Below are positions 25,024-33,705 of a stretch of 64,000 nt of DNA, one piece after another. The stretch spans positions 68,129 through 132,128 of the forward strand of contig DLOZ01000032.1 of NCBI GenBank assembly GCA_002479765.1, written 5' to 3'. The number at the start of each line of letters is the position of its first letter. Positions within the stretch are counted from its first letter, which is position 1. The notes below the pieces were generated by a model that was not told where the DNA came from, searched no databases, and saw only the letters and a program-made list of their open reading frames with translations. Source of the DNA: Sphingomonadales bacterium UBA7471 (lineage in GTDB: Bacteria > Pseudomonadota > Alphaproteobacteria > Sphingomonadales > Sphingomonadaceae). A program made the translations under genes and the position numbers.

Positions 25024-26982
25024 TCAGCCAAGTTTAGCGAGAATTTGCGCGGTAATCTTATCGGCGGTCAGGCCGAAATGGTCATAAAGTGCATCGATTG
25101 GGCCCGATGCACCGAAACTATCGATACCGATCCGAAGACCGTCACCGACATAACGTTCCCAGCCCATCGTCGTGCCCGCTTCGACCGATACGCGCAAACT
25201 ATCCGACGGCAGAATGTCAGCCTTATAGCCAGGCGACTGTGCGTCAAAACGTTCCCAGCTGGGCATAGAGACGACGTCGGCGCCAATGCCTTTCTCCTCA
25301 AGCTGCTCCGCGACCGAAACGGCGATAGCGACTTCAGATCCAGTGCCGATTAGCACGACTTTGCGGTCTGCCCTTGCCGAGCGGAGGCGGTAACCACCCT
25401 TGGCGGACATATTTTCGCTAATATCCGTGCGCAATTGCGGCAAGTTTTGACGCGATAGCGCCAATAGCGACGGTGTATGCGCGCTTTCAATTGCCAGCGC
25501 CCAGCACTCCGCAGTTTCGATGGTATCACATGGGCGATACACGTCGAGATTTGGAATAAGCCGCAGCGACATGATCTGTTCGATTGGCTGGTGGGTCGGA
25601 CCATCTTCACCAACGCCGATGGAATCATGCGTCATAACATAGACAACGCGGGTTTCCTGAAGCGCAGACAGCCGAATGGCGGCGCGGCAATAATCCGAGA
25701 AAATTAGGAACGTGCCGCCATAAGGAATAATGCCGCCATGCAGCGCCATGCCATTCATGGCTGCAGCCATACCGAATTCACGAATGCCGTAATTGACATA
25801 ACGGCCAGAATAATCGTTTTTATCCAATGTATTGGTCGACGCAGTTCGGGTAAAGTTTGAACCCGTTAAATCCGCTGACCCGCCGAGCAGGTCTGGCAAT
25901 GCAGCCGTTGCCGCCGTCAGTGCAATTTCCGATGCCTTACGCGTCGCGATATTCTGCGGCGCGGCGATCAGGCTTTCAAGATGCGGCTTCAACCATGCGG
26001 AATCAACCTCTCCCGCCATCGTCTTTGTGAAGGTTTCCGCATGATTTGAAGCCGCAAGCCGCTTTGCCCAGCTAGCATGCGCCTCAGCCCCTGCCTGACC
26101 GGTTGCGCGCCACGCTTCCAAAATATCCGCAGGGATTTCAAACGCCGGATAGGGCCAATTGATCGCAGCCCGCGTCGCGACGATTTCGTCTGCGCCCAAT
26201 GGGCTACCGTGCGGCGCTTTTGTGCCTTCCTTATTTGGCGAACCTTTGCCGATAAGTGTCCGGCAGGCAATCAAGGATGGACGATTATCTGCAAGCGCAG
26301 CATGAATTGCGCGCTCTATATCGTTGAAATCATGGCCGTCGCATGCCTCAACATGCCATCCGCTTGCACGATAGCGTGCGGCGATGTCTTCGCTGGTCGA
26401 AAGATCCGTCGCGCCATCGATGGTGATGCGGTTATCGTCCCAGAATACGATCAAACGACCGAGACCCAAATGTCCGGCAAGCCCGATGGCTTCATGATTG
26501 ATGCCTTCCATCAGGCAACCGTCGCCGGCCACAACCCATGTCCTGTGGTCGACCAGATCGTCGCCAAAGCGCGCATTCAGGTGCCGTTCGGCAACGGCCA
26601 TGCCCACTGCCATGGCAAGACCCTGCCCCAGCGGACCTGTAGTGCATTCAACACCATCAATCAAAAAATTCTCCGGATGGCCAGCACATGGGCTGCCCAA
26701 CTGGCGGAAGTTTTTGATGTCTTCGATGGTCGGGCTTGCATAGCCGGTCAGATACAAGGTCGCATAAGCGAACATGGAACCATGACCCGCAGACAGCACA
26801 AAACGGTCGCGATCGGCCCAATGCGGGGCTTTCGGATCAAATTTCAGGAACTTCGAATAGAGTACCGTTGCGACATCCGCCATGCCCATCGGCATGCCGG
26901 GATGGCCGCTATTTGCGGCCTGTACAGCATCCATGGCCAGCGCCCGGATTGCATTAGCCATTTGCTGTTCAGTAACGGTCAT
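25024..26982 (-). CDS. tkt: Transketolase
   Basis: 652 residues. ThDP/metal site GDGCLMEGINHEAIGLAGH, N-terminal AANSGHPGMPMGMADV and SAGHGSMFAYATLYL, catalytic Glu region DSIGVGEDGPTHQP, and C-terminal domain ending KITAQILAKLG. It moves two-carbon units in the pentose phosphate pathway and Calvin-type carbon shuffling. First gene of tkt-gap-pgk. The 222-bp region upstream, divergent from the zapA cluster, is the likely promoter and contains an inverted repeat at 27027-27043. Confidence 0.98.
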   Translation of the reverse strand: MTVTEQQMANAIRALAMDAVQAANSGHPGMPMGMADVATVLYSKFLKFDPKAPHWADRDRFVLSAGHGSMFAYATLYLTGYASPTIEDIKNFRQLGSPCAGHPENFLIDGVECTTGPLGQGLAMAVGMAVAERHLNARFGDDLVDHRTWVVAGDGCLMEGINHEAIGLAGHLGLGRLIVFWDDNRITIDGATDLSTSEDIAARYRASGWHVEACDGHDFNDIERAIHAALADNRPSLIACRTLIGKGSPNKEGTKAPHGSPLGADEIVATRAAINWPYPAFEIPADILEAWRATGQAGAEAHASWAKRLAASNHAETFTKTMAGEVDSAWLKPHLESLIAAPQNIATRKASEIALTAATAALPDLLGGSADLTGSNFTRTASTNTLDKNDYSGRYVNYGIREFGMAAAMNGMALHGGIIPYGGTFLIFSDYCRAAIRLSALQETRVVYVMTHDSIGVGEDGPTHQPIEQIMSLRLIPNLDVYRPCDTIETAECWALAIESAHTPSLLALSRQNLPQLRTDISENMSAKGGYRLRSARADRKVVLIGTGSEVAIAVSVAEQLEEKGIGADVVSMPSWERFDAQSPGYKADILPSDSLRVSVEAGTTMGWERYVGDGLRIGIDSFGASGPIDALYDHFGLTADKITAQILAKLG

Positions 26983-27026
26983 GTTCTATCCCCACAAAAT
27001 ACTCCTCTTCGGGAGCGGGAGGCGGG

Positions 27027-27043
27027 CGCATACAACATATGCG
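27027..27043. promoter_or_regulatory. Inverted repeat in the tkt / zapA-cluster divergent region
   Basis: CGCATA-N5-TATGCG, 44 bp upstream of the tkt start. The half-site GCATA/TATGC also occurs in the palindrome in front of fba, although with different spacing. A shared carbon regulator is conceivable but unproven. Confidence 0.3.
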
Positions 27044-27204
27044 ATACCTCCGAGTCGTTTGGTGCCAACCCTTTGCGGACGCAAGCGCGCAGCGTCAAGG
27101 GACGGGCGCGCATTTCCTGCGGGGAATTTGCCATCCATTGTGCGTTGATGCATTTGCATGACATCTTTAGTCTGTTACACCGTCTCATCAAAAGGATGTA
27201 AGCC

Positions 27205-27390
27205 ATGGCAGATGAACGATTAATTGGAGCAATTGGCCGCATAGAACGCGCGCTTTCGCGGGTGGAAAAGCTGGCAACGGCGCCAGCGAATGCACCTGAC
27301 GCCGAACTGGCGGATCGCCATGAACGTCTCAAGAAAGAGACGTTGGACGCTATTCGCGGCATCGACCAAATATTGTCAGGAGCAAATTGA
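27205..27390 (+). CDS. Small coiled-coil protein upstream of zapA
   Basis: 61 residues: MADERLIGAIGRIERALSRV, then an Ala/Pro linker, then a second helix DRHERLKKETLDAIRGIDQI. Both helices have heptad-like spacing, so a short coiled coil is expected. Its TGA overlaps the zapA ATG (TGATG). Small coiled-coil genes immediately before zapA are conserved in alphaproteobacteria (DUF4164-like in some families); I cannot confirm that this one belongs there. A role with ZapA in Z-ring organisation is inferred from position. Confidence 0.75.
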   Translation: MADERLIGAIGRIERALSRVEKLATAPANAPDAELADRHERLKKETLDAIRGIDQILSGAN

Positions 27391-27716
27391 TGGCTGAGGT
27401 TAAACTTTCCATCGCCGGCCGCCAATATTCTGTGGCGTGCAATGACGGTGAAGAAGCGCGGTTAATTGCTCTGGGAGCCATGGTTGATGAAAAAGCGCGG
27501 GAAGCTGGCGGCGGCTCGGCTGGCTTTAATGAAACACGCAGCCTGTTGTTTTCCGCGCTACTTCTGGCCGACCGCCTGCATGATGTTGCCAGCGGAGTGC
27601 CGGTTGCTGCGGATAATCCTCAGACAGAAGCGAAATCGTCACAAATAGCCGAAGCTTTGGAAGGCTTGGCCACCCGATTAGAAAATCTGGCACAAAAGCT
27701 TGAGAATTCACTTTAG
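27390..27716 (+). CDS. zapA: Cell division protein ZapA
   Basis: 108 residues from ATG 27390; the TTG three bases earlier is not needed. The N-terminal ZapA domain has the pattern VKLSIAGRQYSVACNDGEEARL, and the C-terminal half, from about residue 45, is a long helix ending EGLATRLENLAQKLENSL that forms the tetrameric coiled coil. ZapA cross-links FtsZ protofilaments at midcell. It is followed by 6S RNA and fau, the conserved proteobacterial zapA-ssrS-fau order, which supports the call. Confidence 0.92.
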   Translation: MAEVKLSIAGRQYSVACNDGEEARLIALGAMVDEKAREAGGGSAGFNETRSLLFSALLLADRLHDVASGVPVAADNPQTEAKSSQIAEALEGLATRLENLAQKLENSL

Positions 27717-27733
27717 GCGCCTATATTGAACAA

Positions 27734-27905
27734 GGCGGAACTGCCCGGTACGAGCTGATGAGAACATCCCTGAGGCGATTATCTATCTAAGGGAGCTGTC
27801 CCTGCCTGGGCCATTTGGGCAACCTTAAGGTCCAGATCACACGGTGCCCACCTGACGTGCTGGCGTCAGAGGATATTCCGGAAAACGACCCATGGTGGTT
27901 CCGCC
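27734..27905 (+). ncRNA. ssrS: 6S RNA
   Basis: Between zapA and fau, the classic 6S location. The ends pair as GGCGGAAC (27734-27741) with GTTCCGCC (27898-27905). The conserved 5' side of the central bubble is visible as TCCCTGAGGCGATTATCTAT and the 3' side as GGGCAACCTTAAGG. 6S RNA mimics an open promoter and sequesters housekeeping RNA polymerase in stationary phase. Ends are set from the closing stem and may be off by several bases. The RNA overlaps the 5' extension of the fau reading frame, so the annotated fau start should be downstream. Confidence 0.88.
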
Positions 27906-27925
27906 AACAGATTTCGGGAAATGCT

Positions 27926-28495
27926 GTGACTTCAGAATTAGACAAACCAACACAGCGCGCCGCGTTTCGGCAAATTCGTGATTCATACGTCCATGGTTTG
28001 ACCGATCAGGACCGGGCGCTGGCCTTTTCTAAAATCCCCAGCCCCTTAGCCAAATTTTTAGCGCCCGGTAAAATTGTCGCGGGCTATGTCGCAAAGGGCT
28101 CTGAAGTCGACCCTGCGGCGATCCTTGCGCAAGCGCACGCCATGGGCTGCGACCTTGCCCTGCCCCATGTAACCAGCAAAAGCGCACCCATGCGGTTTTT
28201 ACGCTGGTCACCCGATGACGACCTGGTTCCGGGCGCATTTGGCCTTCTACAGCCTGCTGAGACAGCCCCTGAGTGTAAACCCGATATAGTTCTGGTTCCC
28301 ATGCTGGCCTATGACGACAGGCTCATCCGGCTTGGCCAGGGTGCGGGCCATTATGATCGCGCACTCAGCGTACTGGATCACTCCATAGCCATCGGCCTTG
28401 CCTGGTCGGTTCAATTCACCTCTGCACTCGCATCGGATGTGTGGGACGTCCCGCTCGATGCCGTGCTGACAGAAAAATCCTGGATAACATTATGA
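27926..28495 (+). CDS. fau: 5-formyltetrahydrofolate cyclo-ligase
   Basis: 189 residues from the GTG at 27926 (VTSELDKPTQRAAFRQIRD). An upstream in-frame start at 27815 lies inside 6S RNA and is rejected. Conserved features are the N-terminal helix with basic residues, KSAPMRFLRWSPDDDL, the phosphate/ATP region DIVLVPMLAYDDRLIRLGQGAGHYDRAL, and a late WDVPLDAVLTE. It converts 5-formyl-THF to 5,10-methenyl-THF with ATP. It is encoded directly after 6S RNA, as in many proteobacteria (ygfA), and overlaps the next gene by 4 nt. Confidence 0.92.
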   Translation: MTSELDKPTQRAAFRQIRDSYVHGLTDQDRALAFSKIPSPLAKFLAPGKIVAGYVAKGSEVDPAAILAQAHAMGCDLALPHVTSKSAPMRFLRWSPDDDLVPGAFGLLQPAETAPECKPDIVLVPMLAYDDRLIRLGQGAGHYDRALSVLDHSIAIGLAWSVQFTSALASDVWDVPLDAVLTEKSWITL

Positions 28496-28728
28496 ATGGA
28501 CCACAGAAGCAACCGACATGGCGTAAGCCCGCGGGCATGCTGGCGATATTATTGATTATTTTGGTTTGGTCGGTGCTGATCGTCAGCGCGTCTGAATTCA
28601 TCGGCCAACTGCACATATTGTTGCAGAGCGTCATTTATTTGATCGCTGGCGTGATCTGGATTGCGCCCATGGGCCCGCTGATGATCTGGATGGAAACAGG
28701 ATCGTTCCGCGCGCCACCTACAACCTGA
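28492..28728 (+). CDS. DUF2842 family membrane protein
   Basis: 78 residues from ATG 28492 (ATGA overlap with fau). A cytoplasmic N-terminus MNGPQKQPTWRKPAG is followed by two transmembrane helices, the second ending in the conserved-looking VIWIAPMGPLMIWMETG. DUF2842 proteins occur in alphaproteobacteria and have no known function. Co-translation with fau suggests it is maintained as part of this cluster. Confidence 0.8.
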   Translation: MNGPQKQPTWRKPAGMLAILLIILVWSVLIVSASEFIGQLHILLQSVIYLIAGVIWIAPMGPLMIWMETGSFRAPPTT

Positions 28729-28740
28729 TTTTCAGGGAAG

Positions 28741-28817
<77 letters not shown>

Positions 28818-28836
28818 TAACTTGCGGTGGGGGCGC

Positions 28837-28863
28837 ACTATAAGCGACGCAAGATTCTGTCAA
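28837..28863 (-). promoter_or_regulatory. Probable tRNA-Asp promoter
   Basis: TTGACA (28858-28863) and TATAGT (28837-28842) on the minus strand, with 15-bp spacing that is shorter than ideal. The -10 box ends about 20 bp upstream of the tRNA 5' end. Confidence 0.5.
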
Positions 28864-28945
28864 CGGCATTTGTCATAAAAGCTCGTTTTCGGGCAAATGA
28901 GTTTGAAGCACAGCCTTTGCGCCACCAACATCTCACTTACAAATT

Positions 28946-30205
28946 TTAATCGGCGAATAGCAAAACCGGCGTTTCAAGCAGTTTTTTCAAAGCCTGAACA
29001 TAATTGGCCGCATCCCAACCATCGACAACCCGGTGGTCGCAGCTGATCGACAGGTTCATCAATTTACGTGCCTCGATTGTGTCGCCGACAAACATCGGTC
29101 GTTCGACAATCTTATTGGGTCCGATAATCGCAACCTCAGGCCGGTTGATGACAGGTGTGGTCACAATGCCACCCAAGGGGCCAAGTGACGTCACCGTAAG
29201 CGTGGAGCCCGACAGCTCTTCACTTTTCGCTGTACCGCTCCGTGCAGCGTCGGCAAGGCGCGCAATCTCCATCGCAAGCTGCCAGATATTTTTGTCCTGC
29301 GCATCGCGGATGACGGGAACCATTAATCCGGCGTCGGTTTGCGTTGCCATGCCCAGATGCACCGCGCCATGACGCGTCACAACGCCCTTTTCGTCGTCAT
29401 AGCGGGCGTTGATCATCGGGAATTGCGGAATCGTCTTGCAGATCGCCACGATAAGCAATGGCAGCATCGTCAGCTTCGGCCTTGCGCCGCGATTGGCGTT
29501 TAGGTCGGCGCGCATCGCTTCAATCGCGGTGACGTCAATTTCCTCGACATAAGTGAAATGCGGGATGTGGCGCTTTGACGCCGCCATATTGTCCGCAATA
29601 CGCCGGCGCATACCGATGACTTTGACAATTTCGTCGTCACGGCGCGCGCTGATATGGGATGCGCGATAGCCCTGCCCGCTTCCATAGGCCAAAAATGCGT
29701 CGAGATCCGCGTGCCGGACATGTCCGCCTGCCGCCTTGACGTCAGTCAATTCGACGCCGAGATCCTTTGCACGTTGGCGCACTGCAGGCGACGCCGTAAT
29801 CTTATGGTCGGCGCTCATGCTAGGCGGCTGCGCCGCTGCAGCTGCAGGGCTTTCCTGCACGACCGCTGGTTCCGCAGCGACTGGTTGAGGCACATGTGGC
29901 AGTTCGTCCTTAACCGTTGCAACAGGCTCTACCTGCACCGTGCTTTCCGCCTGACTGACGTCAGTCGCGGTTTCAATCTCCACCAGCATCGAACCGATGG
30001 CGATGACATCGCCTGCCTCACCAGCAACCTTTGTCACGACGCCCGACACTGGACTTTCCATTTCGACGGTCGCTTTGTCGGTCATCATGTCCGCCAGCGG
30101 CTGGTCTTCAGAAATCTTGTCGCCAACCTTGACATGCCATGCAACGATTTCTGCCTCGGCTATGCCTTCACCAATATCCGGTAAGTTGAATGTGAATATG
30201 GGCAT
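28946..30205 (-). CDS. bkdB: Branched-chain 2-oxoacid dehydrogenase E2 (dihydrolipoyl acyltransferase)
   Basis: 419 residues. Lipoyl domain 1-80 with the lipoylated Lys in MMTDKATVEME, Pro/Ala/Val linker, subunit-binding domain ~135-170 (SPAVRQRAKDLGVELTDV), and catalytic acyltransferase domain with the C-terminal His-Asp motif DHRVVDGWDAANYVQ. It forms the core of the oxoacid dehydrogenase complex that transfers the acyl group to CoA. The neighbouring E1 alpha and beta genes resemble branched-chain forms; a general 2-oxoacid activity cannot be excluded. No E3 gene follows, so the complex must borrow lipoamide dehydrogenase from elsewhere. Confidence 0.92.
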   Translation of the reverse strand: MPIFTFNLPDIGEGIAEAEIVAWHVKVGDKISEDQPLADMMTDKATVEMESPVSGVVTKVAGEAGDVIAIGSMLVEIETATDVSQAESTVQVEPVATVKDELPHVPQPVAAEPAVVQESPAAAAAQPPSMSADHKITASPAVRQRAKDLGVELTDVKAAGGHVRHADLDAFLAYGSGQGYRASHISARRDDEIVKVIGMRRRIADNMAASKRHIPHFTYVEEIDVTAIEAMRADLNANRGARPKLTMLPLLIVAICKTIPQFPMINARYDDEKGVVTRHGAVHLGMATQTDAGLMVPVIRDAQDKNIWQLAMEIARLADAARSGTAKSEELSGSTLTVTSLGPLGGIVTTPVINRPEVAIIGPNKIVERPMFVGDTIEARKLMNLSISCDHRVVDGWDAANYVQALKKLLETPVLLFAD

Positions 30206-30209
30206 AAAG

Positions 30210-31238
30210 TCAATCCTTCATGATCTTGTCAAATGCGCGGGCAAGCCGCACGGGGCCGGGAAAATATGCCCATTCGAGGCTGTGTGGATATGGCGTGTCA
30301 AACCCGGTCACGCGCTCTATTGGCGCTTCGAGATGATAGAAGCACCGTTCCTGCACCTGCGCAGCCAATTCCGCGCCAAAGCCGCTGGTACGGGTCGCCT
30401 CATGCACAACCATACAGCGGCCCGTCTTCTTAACCGATGCCTCAACGGTTTCGATATCCAGGGGCAATAATGTCCGCAGGTCGATGATTTCGGCGTCAAT
30501 GCCATGTTCTGCGACGACGGCTCTCACAACATGCACCATCGTGCCGTAGGTCAGGACCGTGACAGCCTGCCCTTCCCGCACGACGGCAGCCTTGCCCAAG
30601 TCTATGCGATAATAGCCTTCTGGAACGGCGCTGCCGTCATGTTTGGACCATGGTTCGACCGGACGGTCATAATAGCCGCTGAACGGGCCATTGTAGATCC
30701 GCTTGGGTTCAAAAAACACGACGGGGTCATTGTCTTCGATGGCGGCAATCAACAGCCCCTTGGCATCATAAGGTGTCGCGGGAATAACCGTCTTGATCCC
30801 GCAGACATGCGTGAACAGGCTTTCGGGGCTTTGGCTATGCGTTTGCCCGCCGAATATGCCACCGCCAAAGGGCGAACGCACGGTCATGGGGCAAATGAAG
30901 TCATTGGCGGAACGATAGCGCATGCGCGCGGCCTCACTGACCAACTGATCGAGACCGGGGTAGATGTAATCCGCAAACTGAATCTCGGGCACGGGACGCA
31001 AGCCATAGGCCGCCATGCCAACACCAACGCCGATGATGCCACATTCGCTGATGGGCGTGTCAAAAACGCGGCTTTTGCCGTGCTTTTTCTGCAGCCCCGC
31101 AGTCGCGCGGAACACGCCGCCGAAATAGCCGACGTCTTCGCCCATGATGACAACTTCGGGGTCTTTCGCCAGCATCACGTCGAGTGCGCTATTGATCGCC
31201 TCAATCATGTTCATACTTTTGGTCGCGGGCTCAGACAT
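30210..31238 (-). CDS. bkdA2: Branched-chain 2-oxoacid dehydrogenase E1 subunit beta
   Basis: 342 residues from ATG 31238, which overlaps the E1 alpha stop (TGATG); five upstream codons are discarded. Conserved sequence includes VVIMGEDVGYFGGVFRATAGLQ, TPISECGIIGVGVGMAAYGLRPV and VRSPFGGGIFGGQTHSQSPE. The last is typical of branched-chain E1 beta rather than pyruvate E1 beta. With E1 alpha it decarboxylates 2-oxoacids from Val, Leu and Ile on thiamine diphosphate. It is followed by E2 after 4 bp. Confidence 0.92.
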   Translation of the reverse strand: MSEPATKSMNMIEAINSALDVMLAKDPEVVIMGEDVGYFGGVFRATAGLQKKHGKSRVFDTPISECGIIGVGVGMAAYGLRPVPEIQFADYIYPGLDQLVSEAARMRYRSANDFICPMTVRSPFGGGIFGGQTHSQSPESLFTHVCGIKTVIPATPYDAKGLLIAAIEDNDPVVFFEPKRIYNGPFSGYYDRPVEPWSKHDGSAVPEGYYRIDLGKAAVVREGQAVTVLTYGTMVHVVRAVVAEHGIDAEIIDLRTLLPLDIETVEASVKKTGRCMVVHEATRTSGFGAELAAQVQERCFYHLEAPIERVTGFDTPYPHSLEWAYFPGPVRLARAFDKIMKD

Positions 31239-32530
31239 CAGCGCGCCTCCCATTCAGGGCCGAATTTGTCGCGCTGTTCCTCCAACATCTGTTCGCATTG
31301 TTCTTTCAAATGCCATGGCATTTCTTCGAACACATCTTCGAACATAGTTTCCATTGGGTGATGCAGGCCGTGGCCTAAAATCCCGTTCTGCTCCGCCTCT
31401 TTCTGCGACGCCTTTACGAAATCCGACAGTTCCAGAATGAGCGCCTCATGCTGTTCGTCACTCCACGCGCCAATCGTTATCAAATGATCCTTAAGGCGCG
31501 TCACAGGGTCACCAAGCGGCCACAGGGCATATTCCTCCGCCGCACGATAGGCACCGGGGTCATCCGACGTCGAATGCCCTTCCCCGCGATAGGTGAAATA
31601 TTCGATCAATGTTGGCCCGCCGTTCGTGCGCGCGCGATTGGCCGCCCATTGCATGGCGGCGAACACTGCCAGCGCGTCATTGCCGTCGACGCGCAGTCCA
31701 GCGATGCCATAGCCAATGGCACGGGCAGCGAACGTTGTCCGCTCACTCCCTGCAAAACCGGAGAATGACGAAATCGCCCATTGGTTGTTCACGACCTGAA
31801 AAATAACCGGCGCATTATATACGGCGGCAAATGTCAACGCGCTGTGGAAGTCCCCTTCCGCTGTCGACCCGTCACCGCACCACACTGCAGAGATCCGGGT
31901 ATCGGCCCGCGACGCAGACGCCATGGCCCAACCCACCGCCTGCGGATATTGCGTTGTCAAATTGCCCGAAATACTGAAAAATCCGTAATCCTTGGCGGAA
32001 TACATGATGGGCAGCTGGCGCCCCTTTAGACGGTCGCCGCTGTTGGAATAGATCTGGTTCATCATATCAACCAGAGGATAATCTCGCGTAATCAGAATGC
32101 CTTGCTGGCGATAGCTTGGAAAACACATGTCATCCGAATGCAGCGCCATCGTGGTTGCAACCGACGTCGCTTCCTCGCCAAAGGACTTCATGTAGAAACT
32201 GGTTTTGCCCTGGCGCTGCGCACGGAACATGCGGTCATCAAAGACACGTAATAACAGCATCTTGCGCAGCATGGCCCGCAGCGTATCTGCATCGAGCCCG
32301 GGGTTCCAACTGCCAACGGCGCGATTATCATCGCCCAAGACGCGGACAAGACCATAAGCGAGCGCATGTATGTTGGCTGGGCTGGCATGCTCATCGGGTC
32401 GCGAGATGGCGTCCACTTCAGGGATAATGATGTCGCTAAAATCGGCCTTATCGCCCGGACGGAACTTGGGTTCCGGCACATGTAGATGAAGCGGTGCGAG
32501 ATTGTCCTTGATACCGTGCACCATCACCAT
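31238..32530 (-). CDS. bkdA1: Branched-chain 2-oxoacid dehydrogenase E1 subunit alpha
   Basis: 430 residues. The N-terminal ~70 residues (LHVPEPKFRPGDKADFSDI) are the extension characteristic of BCKDH E1 alpha. The thiamine-diphosphate motif is WCGDGSTAEGDFHSALTFAAVYNAP to VVNNQWAISS, and YRGEGHSTSDDP is the conserved phosphorylation-loop region, His included. First gene of the E1a-E1b-E2 operon, which starts from a well-formed sigma-70-like promoter with a palindrome in its spacer. Confidence 0.94.
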   Translation of the reverse strand: MVMVHGIKDNLAPLHLHVPEPKFRPGDKADFSDIIIPEVDAISRPDEHASPANIHALAYGLVRVLGDDNRAVGSWNPGLDADTLRAMLRKMLLLRVFDDRMFRAQRQGKTSFYMKSFGEEATSVATTMALHSDDMCFPSYRQQGILITRDYPLVDMMNQIYSNSGDRLKGRQLPIMYSAKDYGFFSISGNLTTQYPQAVGWAMASASRADTRISAVWCGDGSTAEGDFHSALTFAAVYNAPVIFQVVNNQWAISSFSGFAGSERTTFAARAIGYGIAGLRVDGNDALAVFAAMQWAANRARTNGGPTLIEYFTYRGEGHSTSDDPGAYRAAEEYALWPLGDPVTRLKDHLITIGAWSDEQHEALILELSDFVKASQKEAEQNGILGHGLHHPMETMFEDVFEEMPWHLKEQCEQMLEEQRDKFGPEWEAR

Positions 32531-32583
32531 CTCCGCAGTTACGTACCCGAACCGACTCAGGTAGTTTATTATCTACGGTTGTT

Positions 32584-32612
32584 ATAATATTTCAAACGAT
32601 CGTTTAGGTCAA
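32584..32612 (-). promoter_or_regulatory. bkd operon promoter with embedded palindromic operator
   Basis: On the minus strand TTGACC (32607-32612), a 17-bp spacer, then TATTAT (32584-32589). The spacer contains the perfect 12-bp palindrome AAACGATCGTTT (32594-32605). This is a textbook position for a repressor such as a TetR-family protein; the regulator is unknown. The -10 lies 54 bp upstream of the E1 alpha start. Confidence 0.7.
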
Positions 32613-32633
32613 TATGGCTGTCCTAATGCGCAA

Positions 32634-33566
32634 TTAGACCGCAACGGGCGCGGAAATGTGGGACTGCGGATGATAATCCGACACTTCAAAATCGTCCATG
32701 CGGAAGTCAAAAATGCTGTCAGGCGTGCGCAAAAGCTTGAGCTTGGGGTTCCCAGACGGCGTGCGGCTCAACTGCTCCTCAACCAAAGGTGCATGGTTCA
32801 GATACAAATGCACGTCGCCACCCTGCCAGATGAGCTCGCCCGCTTTGTACCCACAGACCGCAGCGAGCATCCGCGTCAACAAAGCGGCGGAAAATGCATT
32901 GAACGCAAATCCCAATCCAAGGTCACAAGAACGCTGAAACAAGATGCAGCTCAATATATTGTCCGCGACATGGAACTGATATGTTTTGTGGCACGGGGGA
33001 AGCGCCATTTGATCGAGCTCTGCGACGTTCCACCCTTCGATGATGTGGCGACGCGACCCCGGGTTATTCTTCAAACTTTCAACCAACAAGCTGACTTGAT
33101 CGATGCCTTTCTCTGCGCGTCGGAATAGACCATTGTCGGCGGCCTCATAACGCGGCCAGTTGACCCACTGCGCGCCATAGACTGGGCCCAAATCACCCCA
33201 TTGCGCCGCAAAGGCATCATCTTCGACAATGCGTTGCTCAAATGCATCCTGCGTGATGTCTTCGCCCGTTTCGCGCCGATACCGCGCCAAAGGCCAGTCG
33301 GTCCAGATTTTGACATTCTGTTGAAGCAAGGGCTGGATATTTGTGTTGCCGGTCAAAAACCAGAGCATCTCCCGCGCCGCAGTTTTCCAATACACGCGCT
33401 TGGTGGTCAGCAGCGGAATAGCGTCATCTGCCAGTGAGAAGCGCATAGTGGCACCGAACAACGCTTTGGTGCCAACACCAGTTCGATCGCGCTGAACAGC
33501 GCCCTCGGTCCAAATGCGGCGCATCAACGATAGATATTGCTCTTCATAATGAGGCATATTGTGCAT
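32634..33566 (-). CDS. thyA: Thymidylate synthase
   Basis: 310 residues. The catalytic Cys is in ALPPCHKTYQFHV and the folate/dUMP motifs include DRTGVGTKALFGATMRFSL, LWFLTGNTNIQPLL, GDLGPVYGAQWVNW and RSCDLGLGFAFN. It is somewhat longer than E. coli ThyA (264) because of the 40-residue insertion carrying ARYRRETGEDITQDAFEQ, which is common in alphaproteobacteria. It makes dTMP from dUMP using methylene-THF. It is divergent from the c-di-GMP module and ends just upstream of the bkd promoter. Confidence 0.96.
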   Translation of the reverse strand: MHNMPHYEEQYLSLMRRIWTEGAVQRDRTGVGTKALFGATMRFSLADDAIPLLTTKRVYWKTAAREMLWFLTGNTNIQPLLQQNVKIWTDWPLARYRRETGEDITQDAFEQRIVEDDAFAAQWGDLGPVYGAQWVNWPRYEAADNGLFRRAEKGIDQVSLLVESLKNNPGSRRHIIEGWNVAELDQMALPPCHKTYQFHVADNILSCILFQRSCDLGLGFAFNAFSAALLTRMLAAVCGYKAGELIWQGGDVHLYLNHAPLVEEQLSRTPSGNPKLKLLRTPDSIFDFRMDDFEVSDYHPQSHISAPVAV

Positions 33567-33705
33567 GCCCCACTGCTAAGGCCAGCGCATGTTTTTGGCA
33601 ACTGTCGGAATCCAAACGCCTTCGGTCAGGTGCAAAGGCAAATAGCCCGCGAAATACGAACAGCGGCTTAACCATTCCTTGAGGTTATGCCGATACCGCC
33701 ATGCC

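Noticed and set aside
26077..27201. 374-codon ORF antisense to the tkt 5' half
   Set aside because: Spans tkt on the other strand and its promoter region; composition is typical of a shadow frame.
27815..27925. Longer fau start
   Set aside because: It lies inside the 6S RNA and is not homologous to the cyclo-ligase family.
28946..32530. Possible pyruvate dehydrogenase rather than branched-chain complex
   Set aside because: E1 alpha has the long N-terminal extension and E1 beta the GGGIFGGQTHSQSPE stretch of the branched-chain type, and no lipoyl domain is fused to E1 beta.
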